Shown: in pieces, positions 26,731-40,183 of the stretch
Layout: each line of letters begins with the position of its first letter
How positions within the stretch are numbered: the first letter of the stretch is position 1
Source of the DNA: Puffinus mauretanicus
Lineage: Eukaryota; Chordata; Aves; Procellariiformes; Procellariidae
Assembly (NCBI GenBank): GCA_023333565.1
Contig: JAJKFH010000052.1
Span: 186,001-250,000 of the forward strand
DNA: 64,000 bases
Direction of reading: 5' to 3'
Notes under the pieces: generated by a model
Seen by the model: only the letters and a program-made list of their open reading frames with translations
Told to the model about the DNA's origin: nothing
Database searches by the model: none
Made by a program: the position numbers and the translations under genes

Positions 26731-27060
26731 ACAGAATCACAGAATGGTTGAGGTGGGAAGGGACTCGTGGAGTTCATCTGGTCCAGCTCCCCTGCTCAAG
26801 CAGGTCACCTAGAGCAGGTTGCTCAGGACCATGTGCAGACAGCTTTTGAATATCTCCAAGGAGGGAGACTCCACAGCCTCTCTGGGAAACCTGTGCCAGT
26901 GCTCAGCCACCCTCACAGTAAAAAAAAAAAAAGCGTTTCCTGATGGTCAGAGGGAATCTCCTGTATTTCAGTTTGTGCCCATTGCTTCTTGTCCTGTCAC
27001 TGGGCACCACTGAGAAGAAGCTGGCTCCATCTTCTTTACACCCTCCCTTCAGGTATTTGT
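26731..27060 (-). mobile_element. CR1 3' fragment with disabled ORF2 tail
   Basis: Reverse complement of a CR1 end: ACAGAATCACAGAATGG at the left edge, then the 3' UTR (CTGCTCAAGCAGGTCACCTAG) and the ORF2 tail antisense. A 12-base A run near 26923-26934 sits in the FFTVRV-like block and shifts the frame. The subfamily differs from the inner copies at 13323 and 29314 (CACTGGGCACCACTGAGAAG wording). Co-oriented with PITPNM3, in intron 1. Confidence 0.87.
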
Positions 27061-28766
27061 TTAGCTGGTGAGAGCAATACAAGACCACTGACCAAACATC
27101 TCAGAAGAACAGAAGAAACATTGATGAGTACTGCTGTCACCTCACCTCTCCGTTTCCAAGACGATCTTCCCAGTCCACTATGCTGAAGACAAATACACTT
27201 CCAACTTCTACAGACTACCATTAAGTAAAGGTATCATGGCTGATACCTATTATTACATTTCCTAGCTGCTGCAAAGCATATTCATTCCAGCAAAGCAGAG
27301 AACGTTCTTCCTCCTCAATGATGCGTAACCTCCCAAGGCCAGCCCACTAACAGTAATTACAGAATACAGCCGATTGCATTTAAATCCCCACAGGGTGCAG
27401 AAAACTGTTTGCTACAGAAGCCATGTTTGACAGTCTCATTAGAGAGAGAATGCTAAACAAAAGCTTAAAAAGTATGTTTCTTCTAACTGAACCAGTGGGA
27501 CTAGTAAGTGCTCATTTCACATTTTCACCTTTTTTTTTACCTCTGTTTTTATTTCTATTTAAGAAAACCTCTGTAAGAATATAAATGTTTTTAAAGGTTG
27601 CAATTTTTTAAACCATCACACCAATACGGAAGAGTTATTTCAAGCTTTTACCTAACACAGTAACGTGCATACTTAAATTGTTTGTTAAAAAATGCGACTG
27701 CAAAAGCCCCACACGATACACCATCAGGCACTGGGATCACACTCAGTACTGTATTTTTTTTTTTTCTGTCAAGCATCCACTTGAAAAACTCTCCAATTAC
27801 ACATTCACCTGATACAGTAAGTATGATTCAGTGAAGACTCATTCCTCATTATGATTATTATTCATTTACTATGATTCATTGATACGGTAGAGCGACTGCT
27901 TAAAGACTTTGTAACAGCCACTACTTTTCCTCAACTCCCAGTTCCCTTAAAAACATAGATAAATTTGTACTCATTTTAAGAAAAAGAAAAAAAGAACATT
28001 CTCACCCTGAGCTGTTTCCAGACCAAAATAAGGAACAATAAAGCCAAGATAGACAATTGTGTGCACGCAGGTGTTTGCAAGTGTGCAGATAAGAAGCCTT
28101 GTGACATAAAGGAAGTGTCCTATAGAGACAGTTCTTAACTCTGTGCCTCAAGCTCACACTGTTTAATTGCATAAGTGGCACAAAAGGGCATGAACTTTAT
28201 TGGAAAGGGAGCAATCTACGAACTCTGTAATGGAAGAAGCATAAGCAAGAAAAGATATGCTGGTGGGGAAAAAGGCATTGGAGATGAAGGAAAGTGAGGA
28301 CAAGTACAGATCTGTGTATGAAAAGCTCTGCATGCTTTGGCTAGGTCAGACAATGTAGCCCAGTAGCAACTCGGTGGGCAGATGTGAGATTTACAATGCA
28401 GAACTCTGCCCAAGCAAGCAGAATGTGCTCCTCAAGCATCCCTCATTTAAGAACCTGCCAGTTAAATCTTTCCTCATGATCTTGGTGTCCAGCAGGTCAG
28501 ATCTTTAGCTCATATGCTTGCAATCCCAGGAAATCAACATGTCTATGTTAATTTGTCCATTTGAATAAGGAAAAGGTGTTGCACAAAGTTTAAAAACCCT
28601 CCTCATTCTAGAAAAACCATATACCTGCATGTGACAGAAAAAGTTTTAAATATAATAATGAAAAACAGTCTCCTATTGCAGTGGCCCCTACAGATTTTCA
28701 CACTGCACTTTACTTTGGCTTTTAGTGTTTACTATCAACAAAGAAAACGAAGAGTTCTGAGAGATT

Positions 28767-28883
28767 AGAATCATAAAATGGGTTGGGTTGGAAGGAACCT
28801 TAAAGATCATCTAGTTCCAACCCCCTGCCATGGGCAGGGACACCTTCCACTAGACCAGGTTGCTCAAAGTCCCATCCAACCTG
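28767..28883 (-). mobile_element. CR1 3' tail fragment
   Basis: Plus-strand text AGAATCATAAAATGGGTTGG, GAAGGAACCTTAAAGATCAT, CCCCTGCCATGGGCAGGGAC and GACCAGGTTGCTCAAAGTCC is a CR1 3' end in reverse complement. About 117 bp; no coding sequence left. Confidence 0.85.
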
Positions 28884-29184
28884 CTTTAGATGACTAAAAC
28901 TCTAACAAGTTTTATAGAAGTTTTATCTTTTTAAAATCAAAATGTTGAAATAGGACACATCTTAACTGCTTTGAGTTTAGAGGACTTTGATTTGAAAATA
29001 TTGAAAAGTTGACCTTCCTATCTAAGATTCTAATTGAGTCTTACCGGTTAATAGGAGTCTTACATTCTTATAAGAAAAGGAAGTATTAGCAGGCCTATTT
29101 TATGGACAGGCACTCCCAGGCACAAACAAATGAAGCAGATGGATCCAAGTCTCATTTTTGTTACTGAACTTCCTTCCTATACAG

Positions 29185-29313
29185 TTGCCTGATGATGAAA
29201 GGCTAAGGGAACAGGGCTTGTTCAACCTGCTCCAGAGGGAGCAGACAGCAGCCTGCCAGTGCCTGCGGAGAAAGTGTTGAGGAGGCAGAGCAAGATTCTT
29301 CACAGTGGTGCAG
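29185..29313 (+). mobile_element. Left part of outer CR1 (plus), split by an inverted CR1
   Basis: From GCCTGATGATGAAAGGCTAA through GGGCTTGTTCAACCTGCTCC to CTTCACAGTGGTGCAG is CR1 ORF2-tail sequence in plus orientation, with several indels. It stops where the inverted CR1 begins and continues after 29739. Confidence 0.75.
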
Positions 29314-29739
29314 GATCATAGAATCATAGAATAGTTTGTGTTGGAAGGGACCTTTACAGGTCATCTAGTCCAACCCTCCTGCCAGGGGCAGGGACATCTT
29401 CAACTAGATCACAGCCCCGTCCAACCTGACCTTGAATGTTTCCAGGGATGGGGCATCTACCACCTCTCTGGGCAACCTGTGCCAGTGTTTCACCACCCTC
29501 ACTGTAAAAAATTTCTCCCTCACATCTAGTCTGAATCTACCCTCTTTTAGTCTAAAACCATTTGCCCTTGTCCTGTCGCAATAGGCCCTGCTAAAAAGTT
29601 TGCCACCATCTTTCTTATAAGCCGCCTTTAAGTATTGAAAGGCTGCAATAAGGTCTCCCTGGAGCCTTCTCTTCTCCAGGTTGAAGAACCCCAGCTGTCT
29701 CAGCCTTACTTCATAGGAGAGGCGTTCTATCCCCCTGAT
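29314..29739 (-). mobile_element. Inner CR1 LINE (minus), inserted into the outer CR1
   Basis: At its right end (5') it begins inside ORF2; at its left end it has the octamer tail GATCATAGAATCATAGAATAG. The minus-strand frame 29404-29760 is open for 118 codons and carries VRLRQLGFFNLEKRRLQG, GRFRLDVREKFFTVRVV and HWHRLPREVVDAPSLE, almost the same wording as the inner element at 13323-13967, so the two are of one subfamily and probably similar age. Confidence 0.9.
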
Positions 29740-30003
29740 GGATGGGCGAACAGGAGACACTGGGTCTAAGTAGAAATGAGTTTCATATTGGGTTTTTCCT
29801 TAAACATTTTCCCCAGAAGAAGTGTCATTCTTTGGAAGCAGCTGCCCACAGTTGCGCAATCTTCATCCCTTGACATTTTCAAGGCCCAGCTGGATAGAGC
29901 CCTGAACAACCTGATCTGCTCCCATAGTTGACCCTGCTTTGAGCAGGAGGTTGGACTAGAAACATCCTCAGGTCCCTTCCAATCTGAATTGTCCTACAAT
30001 CCT
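29740..30003 (+). mobile_element. Right part of outer CR1 (plus) with 3' end
   Basis: Resumes near GATGGGCGAACAGGAGACAC and contains the diverged HRLPR-like block, the motif TTTTCAAGGCCCAGCTGGAT, AACCTGATCTGCTCCCATAG and a 3' UTR (GACCCTGCTTTGAGCAGGAG), ending TTGTCCTACAATCCTAAA, a degraded octamer tail. Its divergence is greater than that of the inner copy, which fits the nesting order. Confidence 0.82.
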
Positions 30004-31205
30004 AAATCAGAAGGAAAAAAAATTGTGAACTGCTGGGGTAACAGGAAGTAATGGGAACATCTGTGGATGCGCTGAAGAAAAATGTATGGCAAAGACCACA
30101 TTCATTCACAGGGTACTGGCAGGAGATGTTTCTGCTCTAAGAGTAAGCAGGAGGTAGTATGAGAAATTGGTATTGGCTGAACTATTGATACAATAGGACA
30201 ACCTCCAAGGTGAGATATACAGATCTTAAGACTATGGAGTGTTCTTAGAAGCAGGCTGGCTCTATTGCTTCAGCAAGTTCATTGCAACCAACCACGATTG
30301 TGCCAGGCACTGCAAAACCACAAAGCAGCAGACATCCTGTTAGCCAGCATTCAGAATTGAGTAGGGAAGGTCTGATGGTTTGGTTCAGGCCTATTCTTTC
30401 AATTGTATTCATTTATGTATTTTTAAACACAGTTGTCTATTCTGAACATACGATTCATTTTGAAAACAATCAGGCATGATTCTGGGAAACAGAACCCCAT
30501 TCCAGACTCCTTTTTCATCTCATGCAAAACCAAGGCTAGTATTTCCAGAAGAAGCACTAATACCTATACAATAGAAGTACAATGGAAAAGTGCAATTGTC
30601 AGACCTTGGTATTACATTTTAACTTCACAATCCATTTAAAAAGTCAGCTAACATTATATTCTGTGAAAGTATTTTCTTCCCTCCCTTCTAAAGATAATGG
30701 AAATTAGAAGGTTTCTAAGCATTAGAGATGTTACAATCAAATTCTCAGCCAGTTTTTCATTTCTGTATTTTCGCTGAAGATTACAGATTCATCTGCTGTG
30801 TGTTTAATCACACTAGAAGCACTTTATCTTGACTGTGCTGAGGCCCTTGGGACACAAAGCGATTTTCTAAGCCATGCAAAGATCATGAGACAGGTTCTTC
30901 TGTTTGATTGTTTTGGGGTTTGTTTTGTTTTATTCTTACCAGTCAGGTTTAAAGTGGGTTCTCTGAAATACACGTAACAGCTACCTGCATCAGGAGTACT
31001 ACACTACAACTTTCTATTCCACTTTCAGACAGGGCTACACTGCATTAGAAGACAGAGTCAAAACCAGAAATGAAAGAAAACTTGGAAACAAACTCAAAAG
31101 TGACAATCACTGTTTCAGGTAAATCTCAGCATGGGCAGACAGCAGACTATTATGGCTTATCTTGTAGATAAATGCATAACTAATAAATGTTTAACCAGTA
31201 AATTC

Positions 31206-31229
31206 CTAAACTAGGAATTCCTAGTTTAG
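31206..31229. repeat. Perfect 24-bp palindrome
   Basis: CTAAACTAGGAA and its exact reverse complement TTCCTAGTTTAG meet with no spacer, centred on GAATTC. No repeat family recognised around it. Confidence 0.9.
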
Positions 31230-33289
31230 CTCTACCAGACTAATTCCACCTTTTCAAGCTGCCTAGGCTACATAAGGCCGCATCATATATGCAGAAAAAG
31301 CTTTCAACTGTATTGCTACAGATTATTCTTTTAATGAAACAAGTAATTAATATCTTATGAGGCTGGATAAAGGAGTTAAAACACAAAAGTGAGGAAGGTA
31401 CAACAGGGATACATTGTACCTTGGACATACGGGACAGCATGCCCAAACAGAACAACCATCTTTAGGTCACACAGTTGATATATTCACCATTTTATAATAA
31501 TTAAGGTGAATATAAACCACCAGCTTTTAACATAGTCTTTGAAAACAGAAGTTGGAAAAACCAGCAAGCAGTTTCTGTCCTTTCCCTCCAAGGGTCCTTG
31601 TAAGAGAACCAGCATTTTCTTCAGTAATCTTACCGATGATGTTGTAAAGCTAACACTTTGTTTTGGTTTTCAGTGACAAAGCCTTGCCCTTTCAGTGACA
31701 AAAGTCCATTTTCCATACAAAGTGCCTAAGAGTTATTCTATTAAACATCCAGTCTTCGGTCTCCAGCCAAACAAACTACTTTAGCTAACAATGTTAATGC
31801 ATAATAAGCACTGAACATTATTTAAAAGCTCTTAAAATTTTAAAGAGCAGCAACATCAGTTTGAAAAAGATATACTCTACTGTTTGGGCTTTTCCCTTCA
31901 TTTCTGACCTATGGAAATTTAAAATTGGCCTGATAGCTGCTACGTTGCAAATCAAGCTCTTACAGACCCATGCCTGAGGAGAAAGCATGCTCTTTGCATG
32001 GGAGTTAAAGAGTTGAAATGCAGCCATGTTATGTGAAAGACAGACAGAAAACACTAAATCAGGATTAAACTGTTCTAAGATTGTACAAAGAGTCAATCAA
32101 AAGCTCTACTGCTCCTGTTAACAGACCCCAATATAGGTCACAGATACCTTATGCCAAACACAACCTTATGCCTTTCCAAGGAGGGGAAAAGATCATCACA
32201 GGCTTCAACTCTAATACAGTGGTGGGATTAGTCTTCACAACCAAAATCCTGATAGAAGTCTCATTTTTAAACAGTAAACTAAATACATGTGTAGACTTAC
32301 ACCTTGCAAATGTAGTGGGAAACAACTGCAACTCCTCTCCATTCCAGTGCTCTGCCTTTTTCCATTTATTATCCATATATGACTAAGGCAAATACCTGCA
32401 GCATGAAATTAGACTAACAGCACCAAATCTGTCTTCTGGCATAACTTCACTGAGGTCAATAGTTATCTCAGCAGGGATCCATCTGTACAGATGCAGTCAG
32501 CATATCAAATGAGTTTAAGTGTCTGCCTCCAAGCTCAGCAACGATAACGAAGCCATAGCCCTGTATCAGCCTCCTGTAAATAACTCAGCCATTCATTCAG
32601 GTGTTTAAACAAGGATTCAGAAGTCTGGCTACAGCATCACCTCACAGGAAAATCCCTGGGGCAAACTCAGATGAAAAGAAATATGTAGATAGCCTCGGAG
32701 TATAAGCAGTGAATCCATATAATTCCACTTCATGTCCTGTTACTCATCATCTTAGCATGCAACAGGACAAGTTTGATTTCCTGCTTATTTCCCAGACCAG
32801 CAAGAATCCAGGTCTCCTTAAAACTTGCACGAGGAAAAACTGATGTGAAATAACATAATCATTAACCAATATTAAACACTTATCTGAAGCACTCCAAAAA
32901 CTTAAAAAACTCCCATATATTCATGGCAGGTTTACGTTCACTACATAAAGCTAGACAGATATACCATGGAAATAGAGAAAGTACAGTAAATCTTAATTAC
33001 ATCTCAGCAAGGGTGGTGGGAAACTAGATGAGCATGCATTAACTATTTCCAATGAGGTGAAGAGCACGAAAGCTGCAGAGCCCCTCTACATAACCTTTAT
33101 TTTCATTTATTTACTGCCAATCAAATTTTACCATTTAGCTCACAATGCAGGAAGCAATTTAAATAATCGATCCATCTCCTTTTTTTCCTAGTAGCAGCTT
33201 TTTGTTCTGTTTTTATCTGTAGAGCAGATGTATCTTAAACCAGATCGGTACTGAGAAAATTGACAGAGGTGGGGAGGGAGAACATGTAA

Positions 33290-33305
33290 GCGCACATATG
33301 TGCGC
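33290..33305. repeat. Perfect 16-bp alternating purine-pyrimidine palindrome
   Basis: GCGCACATATGTGCGC is self-complementary and alternates purine and pyrimidine throughout; flanked by ACATGTAA and ATACAAGCGTGTGTGCATGG. Confidence 0.9.
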
Positions 33306-36300
33306 ATACAAGCGTGTGTGCATGGAAATGAAATTGTGGTATAGACACTCCAACTTGAAAGATAAAAATACTCCCTGTGATGACACACAGCGCACTCTGA
33401 TCAGAGGGAACGCATAGAAGAGAATGCCAATAAGCTCCTATTGCAGCAACTGCACAAACTGCATTTCTGAGCAGGCCAAATTTCTGCACGTTGTCAATAC
33501 CTCATTTACGGGCAGTTCTGCAACACCCTGCTCCACCACAGGAAGGGATAGGTTCATTTTAGAAAAGATCACCAGAGGCTGAAGCACATTGTGCACAAAG
33601 CAATCAGAGCAAAAACTTCCAAGGTAAAAGCATGACTTTCTTTTCTGGGGAGAAGCATTAAACATCCATAACCTTGTTACAGATTTAAGGAAGCATGTAT
33701 GTCAAAGGGATCATTGGACTCCTGTCCAAAAGGGTGGGTCACCCAGCAACAACAACAAAAAGAATAGTTGGAAGAGTAACAATCTACAGTAAAAATATTA
33801 TTCATATATATAGTCTCATGTATGACCCCAGAAGATCTTTGTAGCTGGGGATGGTGGTGGAGGGCAGGGAAGAAACGCAGATACCCTTCCTGAACTAAGT
33901 CAAAGGAATTAAGAAAGATTGTGCAAGAATCCATAGAGGAGCAAATCCATTTCAAAACCAATGGTATGACAATGAATTTAGAAAAGGATGGCAGCTCAAA
34001 GCTGAAGCTAATTGAAGCATTAATGTTTCATTGCATCTATTTCCATTTTTCATTTTTATTTCCTCTTTGGATACGTTACCAAAAAATACACTGGGACCCT
34101 GTCCACTTACTGGTGGCATCTGCTGGGTTTCAGATAGTTGACATGCAGGTCTGTTAAGACACAGAACTTGCCCAGATATCCTTTCAAACCCAGTATGTTG
34201 TACATGGAGGCAGAGCAAAGAGGACGCCCATAGCTCTATGCAGGCTACTAACTGCACAGCTAGTGCATTGTCTGGAAAGTCACAGGCACAAAGAGGCACT
34301 ATGATCAATGCTGCATCCCCAAATGCCATACTAAATGCTTAAATAGAGCAGAGAACTACTGGAGTCATGTATTTTGCCCACTGCATGGGAAACTTAGCCA
34401 GCAGCTCCCACTGACAGCCACAGATGTAGTTCTCAGTATCCCTAAGTACAAGACCAAAAAAGTCCCATCAGTCCTTCTGTGGAGTCACTTTTATGTTCTT
34501 CGGAATGACCAGCTTAGAAACAAAATGTCTTTTTTTGCCCCTGAGCAGACCACAGCCTTGTGCAAACCCACTGCATCTCTGGCAAGCAGGAAGATGAAGC
34601 ACAAGGAGGAAGGAATGGGTGCACAGAGTACTTAAGTGACCCTGTCACACAACAAATCACTGCAGCGCTCAGCACAGAGCCACAAAGTTGAAAGATAAAT
34701 GCAAGAGAAAAAGGGCAAGTCTGTAAGTGGTTCGATTACAGATGAAGGAGAGAGAAAAGCTCATGTTTGGTCATGGCCTCTGCTATAAACTCAACTGGGC
34801 AAGTCACATGCAGCAGGATTTCTTCAACGGTAGCTAGTGCTGATCCACAGCTGATCACAGTCAGACTGTGGCTCAAGCCTGTAATCTGGATTCCCCAAAT
34901 CGAAACAAAGGTGCTACAGCCACATTACTCTGGTCCAGCGTCACCTCATAATACAAGTTCCCATCTGTCAAAAACATTCTGGAGGGTTAACTTTGGTACC
35001 AGACAACTTCGTGACAAATCAGGCATTCTCTGCCTGCAGTCAGAAACATAAAGCTAGCATAAGCACTGTGCCATGTGCTTCAGTTGGTTTGATAGAAATG
35101 GGATGGTGTACCACCATCTGATCTGAACAGACGCTATACTGCAGAGTGACAACACACAAATTCATAATGCCCATGACTGGCAGCAAACACAACACTTCTG
35201 AAAACTGGTCATCTCTCTCTGCAGTCCTCAGCAATGAGACAAGACAACTTTATCGCGTCTCCACTCTGTCATCTATTTTTACTGGTCTCTTTCCCTGAAG
35301 AGCCAACGCCGTCTAGTGGGTGCCCAGACCTATCAGAACTGGATCCCAACCTCCTTTGCAACCTCTGCAATCAGAGTATGCTAGTATCAGCTTTATGATA
35401 AAGAAAAAATGTACTACAATTTTTGAACAAAGTCCTTGGTTAATTTTTTAAAAAGATGGAATTTAGCTGCAGTAAAATTGTTATTTTTAAATGGAAATCG
35501 AAATCTAATAGTGCATTTCTATTAGAGAGGAAGTTACATGGTCACATTTTTTTTCCAGCTCTACTTTCTACTTATGTTAAGACTCAGTTTCTGGTGTTTA
35601 CTCCCTCCAAATGTTCTAAGTTCATTGCTGCATCCTGAAATACCTGGGTTATTGGTCTGCAGCGAATTCATAAGGCCTCTTCTTAAGGACAATGTGCCAA
35701 GACTATCAGGCCTACTTCAAAGACACTTAGAGGAGTAAACAGTCCATTAAAGAACATCCTTTCCTGGCTACAGGATTGGACTTCACTCCCATCTCACAAT
35801 TACCATTGATTTGCTGGATGACGTTGGACACATTTTCTCCTTCCCCTGTCCTTTACCTGTCTCATTCACTTTAAGTTCTGACTGAAGGGTTTCCTATAGA
35901 GCTGAGTCCAGTAGCCCCAAGGGTTGCCTGAATCCTGTCAATGTTGGAGGAAAAAAAAATTTAAAAAGTTACCTAGTCTTGTGCAGAACAACTGCTACCC
36001 ACAGCCACACTGTTACTGGATTCCCATTCCTGGTTCAGCTTGGAAGAGTTGAGAGGGTGCATCACAGGGAGACCCTGAAAACTCACGGAGACCAGAGAAA
36101 TATAGTGCCCTGCTGACCCCACCTGGCATCAAGGTCATACATTTGAGCTGGAGATAACAAAGCTGCTTTTTTAATGTTCACAAAGATAATACGTTACCTG
36201 CAGGCTGTTCATTATAATGGAATGCACTCTTTCAGTAGCTGTGATGCCACAACCTCAGCAGAAGAGGAAAGGAATTAGCTGAGGAAGCTCACCAACCGTA

Positions 36301-39300
36301 AGCAGAAGAGCTAGGGAAGCTGACTACAGACAGTTGGGCAACAGCAAGCTTGCCACCCACTGTCACAAAACAAGCCTGCAATCCTTAGAGCAGGCCTCCT
36401 GGCCTGAGAAACCTTCTGTACCCTAGCAGCAAGCACAGAACAGTATGGCACAAGCACACGTGGGCAATGTTAACTCCTTTTACATGCCAATCCCAAAACT
36501 GATTTGAGTCAAGCTGGTCTTTGCCTTAATGATACACAGGGTAGAAAACACAGCAAAGCCCCACTAACAGATATTCTCTGTTGTGCAGGTCAAGAAAGCC
36601 AAGAAGCAAGCTAAAATCCTCGTAACCTTCTGGGAAGAGCAAACTGTACAAGCTGGTCCCATTAGACAGCTCTTGGAAGAGATATTATTAATCCTCATTC
36701 TCCTATCTCAGAGCAAAAACCCATCTTCATGCCCTTCTACTGTCAAGGCATGTCAAGTATCACACATGTGCCAGAATAGGCAACATGCCTTCCTTTTAAT
36801 GAATCATGCCGAAAGAAGTTTCCAAAGTCATCACCATATGCTTGAAAAAGCACCAAAGGAAAATAAAATACTTTGAAGTCTTGTTTCTTACTCATTAGAG
36901 TGGCAACTAAAAGAAAAACAAAATAGAAAACAAAACCAAAAAAAACCTCACCACATTTGCAGTCATTGGGCAGTACAGGTTCTAACACAATGTTTATAAA
37001 AATGCTGTCTCCATAAAATGGAAAAGAATTGCCTTGAAACAGCAAGAAAACAAAAACATAAGCATCAAGAAATTGAAAGGGAAGATGTTCCAGGGAATAA
37101 TTTTTTTCTGTAACACTAACAGCTTACACCGGGCTATTCTCCAGAAAATAAAACTGCCTTCCGTGTTTTAAAACATGCGGAAAAGCACAAAGTGCGGGGC
37201 AACCCCAGTTTTAATATAACACCAAGGGCCTAGTTCTCACACAGAGAAATTGCCTCACTGTACCAAGTGTCATGAAACGAGTATAAAGATGTATCTGCAA
37301 TAATGTTAAAGCCTTTTTTTCTTGAGCAGCTTAATGTTCTAATTCTTGGTAACACAAGCATCCTGCCAGCTTCTGCTCTATAAAAAGTGTGCTTATGCAA
37401 AGTAATTCAAGTGACAAATCTATTCCCATACCTCTAGACAGGCAGGTATCTCTTCACGTATGACAATGCTTACCACCTGTATATGCCCTCTGGTTCTCTA
37501 GTACTGATTGTTACCAGGGCTCTTGGGCCAGCGTTTGGGTTTAGATCACATTTTGATATCCAAATTAGAGAAGCTAAGTTATCTTGACAGGACCATAAAA
37601 TTTGACCTGGAAAGCTCTCCTTAGCTTCCCTCAGTTCAGTTTACCATCACACAGATATCAAAAGCAGGACTGGAACTTGGAAAAACAAAATCTGACTTGG
37701 GTGAAAACAGCAGTCCTCTAAACATAGTTGTGCACACTCAAAACACAGAGCCTACTGTGCTACCACAACTACTTAACTCTTGTTTCTCCACTCATTCAAC
37801 TGTTCAGCAAACAGGCTCTGGGGAGGGAAAAGGAGCAAATGAATTTCAAAACTTATCAGTTCTTCAAAAGGAAGCCCACATTCCTATCTTTAAGGGAAGG
37901 AAAAAAAATCTTAAAGAATTTAATTCCCACTGAAGAACAGTTCCATAAGAGATATTTGCCTAATATGTTTGTGATGTACTTAGGAGGCAGCCGTCCAGCA
38001 CACAAGATGTAATAAAGACAGAAAGGAGTGAAAACAAGAGTTAGGTGTTATTGTTACGGTTTTCTTTCTTCCCTGCACAAAATTATTGGAAAATCTTGAG
38101 TAACAACAAAGACAGCCAAGAACTCAAGGTGCAAGCAAAGTGGATTCTGTTAAATCGATACACACCCGATCAGCTACAGTGCCACCCAAAAAAGCTCACT
38201 GATACTGCATAAATTCACTGTCTTGGCTTAAAATTGAACCATACCTACAAATAATGAGCAATGCATGATGTATGTGCAGCATCTGCTCGTATTAATAACT
38301 GTTCTTTCCCGTACATTTCTTACCATAATCTATGCAATTTGCTTGGTTTTTGCTCTCTTCCCCTGACCCCCAAGTTCTTTTGTTTTCTCTTTTGTTTTTT
38401 CTTTTCCTTACTCTTTGGCAGTAGGGGAGAATATCTTCTGATGTGTTCATTTTTAGGCTTAGAGAGGTTGTTTTAGTTTTTCAAGGCAGGGAGAGACAGG
38501 GGACAACTGACTTCAAGCATGGCAATTTTAAAACGTTTCTACAAAACAGTCCTGTTTCTCAGTAATAACCTTAAAAAAAAAAACAGCCAGCCAGGAAAAA
38601 TTTGAATCTTGAGGCACAGCAATGTAATGCAGCAATGAGCACATGCAGATTTTCACATAATCTGTACAAGCCCCAAATATAAAGACAAGTGAAAAACTGT
38701 ACCTCAATCCCTTATCAAAGCCCTTAAAAAGATGCCTAAGCACTTAAGTACTCTTAAAGTCCTAACGAAGATCACTACTTACTTACTCCAATCATCAGCA
38801 GAGTCCTGCTGTGTCCTGCAGCTCAGCCAAATCTCATTGGTAGCAACTTGATGGATGCAGAAGATGCTCAAGTTATGCAAAGTTTGTCAGAATCAAAAAC
38901 TGTTCTCTACAGGTTTTTCTATTCTGGTGATGGTAGTAACTGCTCTCGGGATTCCTGCCCTTTATGTTCAGCTGTCTAAGCTCTGATCCCAAAGCCCAAG
39001 GTCAAAGAGTTCATCCAAATTTACACCAGAGAAAGCTACAAAGTTGTATTGGATTTACGTGACAAGGTTTTGGTAGCTGCGGGGCTACAGGGGTGGCTTC
39101 TGTTAGAAGATGCCAGAAGCTTCCCCAATGTCCAATAAAGCCAGTTGCAGCCAGCTCCATGACGGACCCACCACTGGCCAAGGCTGAGCCCATCAGCGAT
39201 GCTGGTAGCGCCTCTGTGATAACATATTTAAGAAGGGGGTAAAAACTGCTGCACAATAGCAGCTGGGAGAGAGGAGAATATGAGAGAAACAGCCCTGCAG

Positions 39301-39349
39301 ACACCAAGGTGAGTGAAGAAGAAAGTGGAGGAGGTGCTCCACATTCTGG

Positions 39350-39770
39350 AGCAGAGATTCCCCTGCAGCCTGTAGTGAAAACCGTGGTGAGGCAGGCTGT
39401 CCCCCTGCAGCACATGGAGGTCCATGGTGGAGCAGATATCCACCTGCAGCCAATGGAGGACCTCACACTGGACCAGGTGGATGCCCAAAGGAGGCTGTGA
39501 CCCCGTGGCAAGCCTGCACTGGAGCAGGCTCCTTGCAGGACTTGTGTCCCTATGGAAAGGAGCTCACGCTGGAGCAGGTCTTCTGGCAGGACCTGTGACC
39601 CCATGGGGGACCCACACTGAAGCAGTCCGCTTCTAAAGGACTGCACCTCGTGGAAGGGACTGATGGTGGAGCAGTTCATGAAGAACTGCAGCCCATGGGA
39701 AGGGCTCGTGTTGGAGAAGTTCATGGAGAACGTCCCCCCTCCGTGGGAGGGACCCCACACTGGAGCAGGG
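39350..39770 (+). repeat. Degenerate internal repeats of the solo LTR
   Basis: Within the LTR, units of about 55-70 bp recur with the wording GGAGCAGG..., followed by a GTGACCCC or CTGCAGCC segment and CATGG/GTGG. Copies are visible near 39360, 39420, 39465, 39520, 39560, 39610, 39665 and 39750. This appears to be a property of the family and not a local event. Confidence 0.65.
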
Positions 39771-40137
39771 GAAAGAGTGTGAGGAGGAAGGAGCGGCAGA
39801 GACAACGTGTGATGAACTGACCGCAACCCCCATTCCCCATCCCCCTGTGCTGCTTGGGTGGAGGAGGTAGAGAACTCGGGAGTGAAGTTGAGCCCAGGAA
39901 GAAAGGAGGGGTGGGGGGAAGGTGCTTTAAGATTGTTCTTATTTCTCATTATCCTGCTCTGATTTAGATTGGTAATAAATTAAATTAAATTTCCCCAAGC
40001 TTAGTTTATTTTGCCCATGACTGTAATTGCTGAATGATCTCTCTGTCCTTATCTTGACCCACGAGCCTTTCATCATATTTTCTCCCCTCATCATGTTGAC
40101 AAGGGGGAGTGATAAGGGTCTTGGTGGGCACCTGGCA

Positions 40138-40183
40138 GCTAGTCAAGGTCAAGGTCAAAGCTAGTCAAAGTCAAGGTCAACCG
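40138..40183 (+). repeat. Short tandem expansion near the LTR 3' end
   Basis: The motif TAGTCAAGGTCAAGGTCAAAG and then CTAGTCAAAGTCAAGGTCAA shows three to four reiterations of (A)GTCAAGG where the related LTR wording I remember has a single GCCAGGGTCAACC. A small slippage expansion a few bases from the LTR terminus. Confidence 0.6.

Noticed and set aside
39011..39949. 312-codon minus-strand frame as a gene
   Set aside because: It lies almost entirely inside the solo LTR and is antisense to it; no retroviral or cellular protein recognised.
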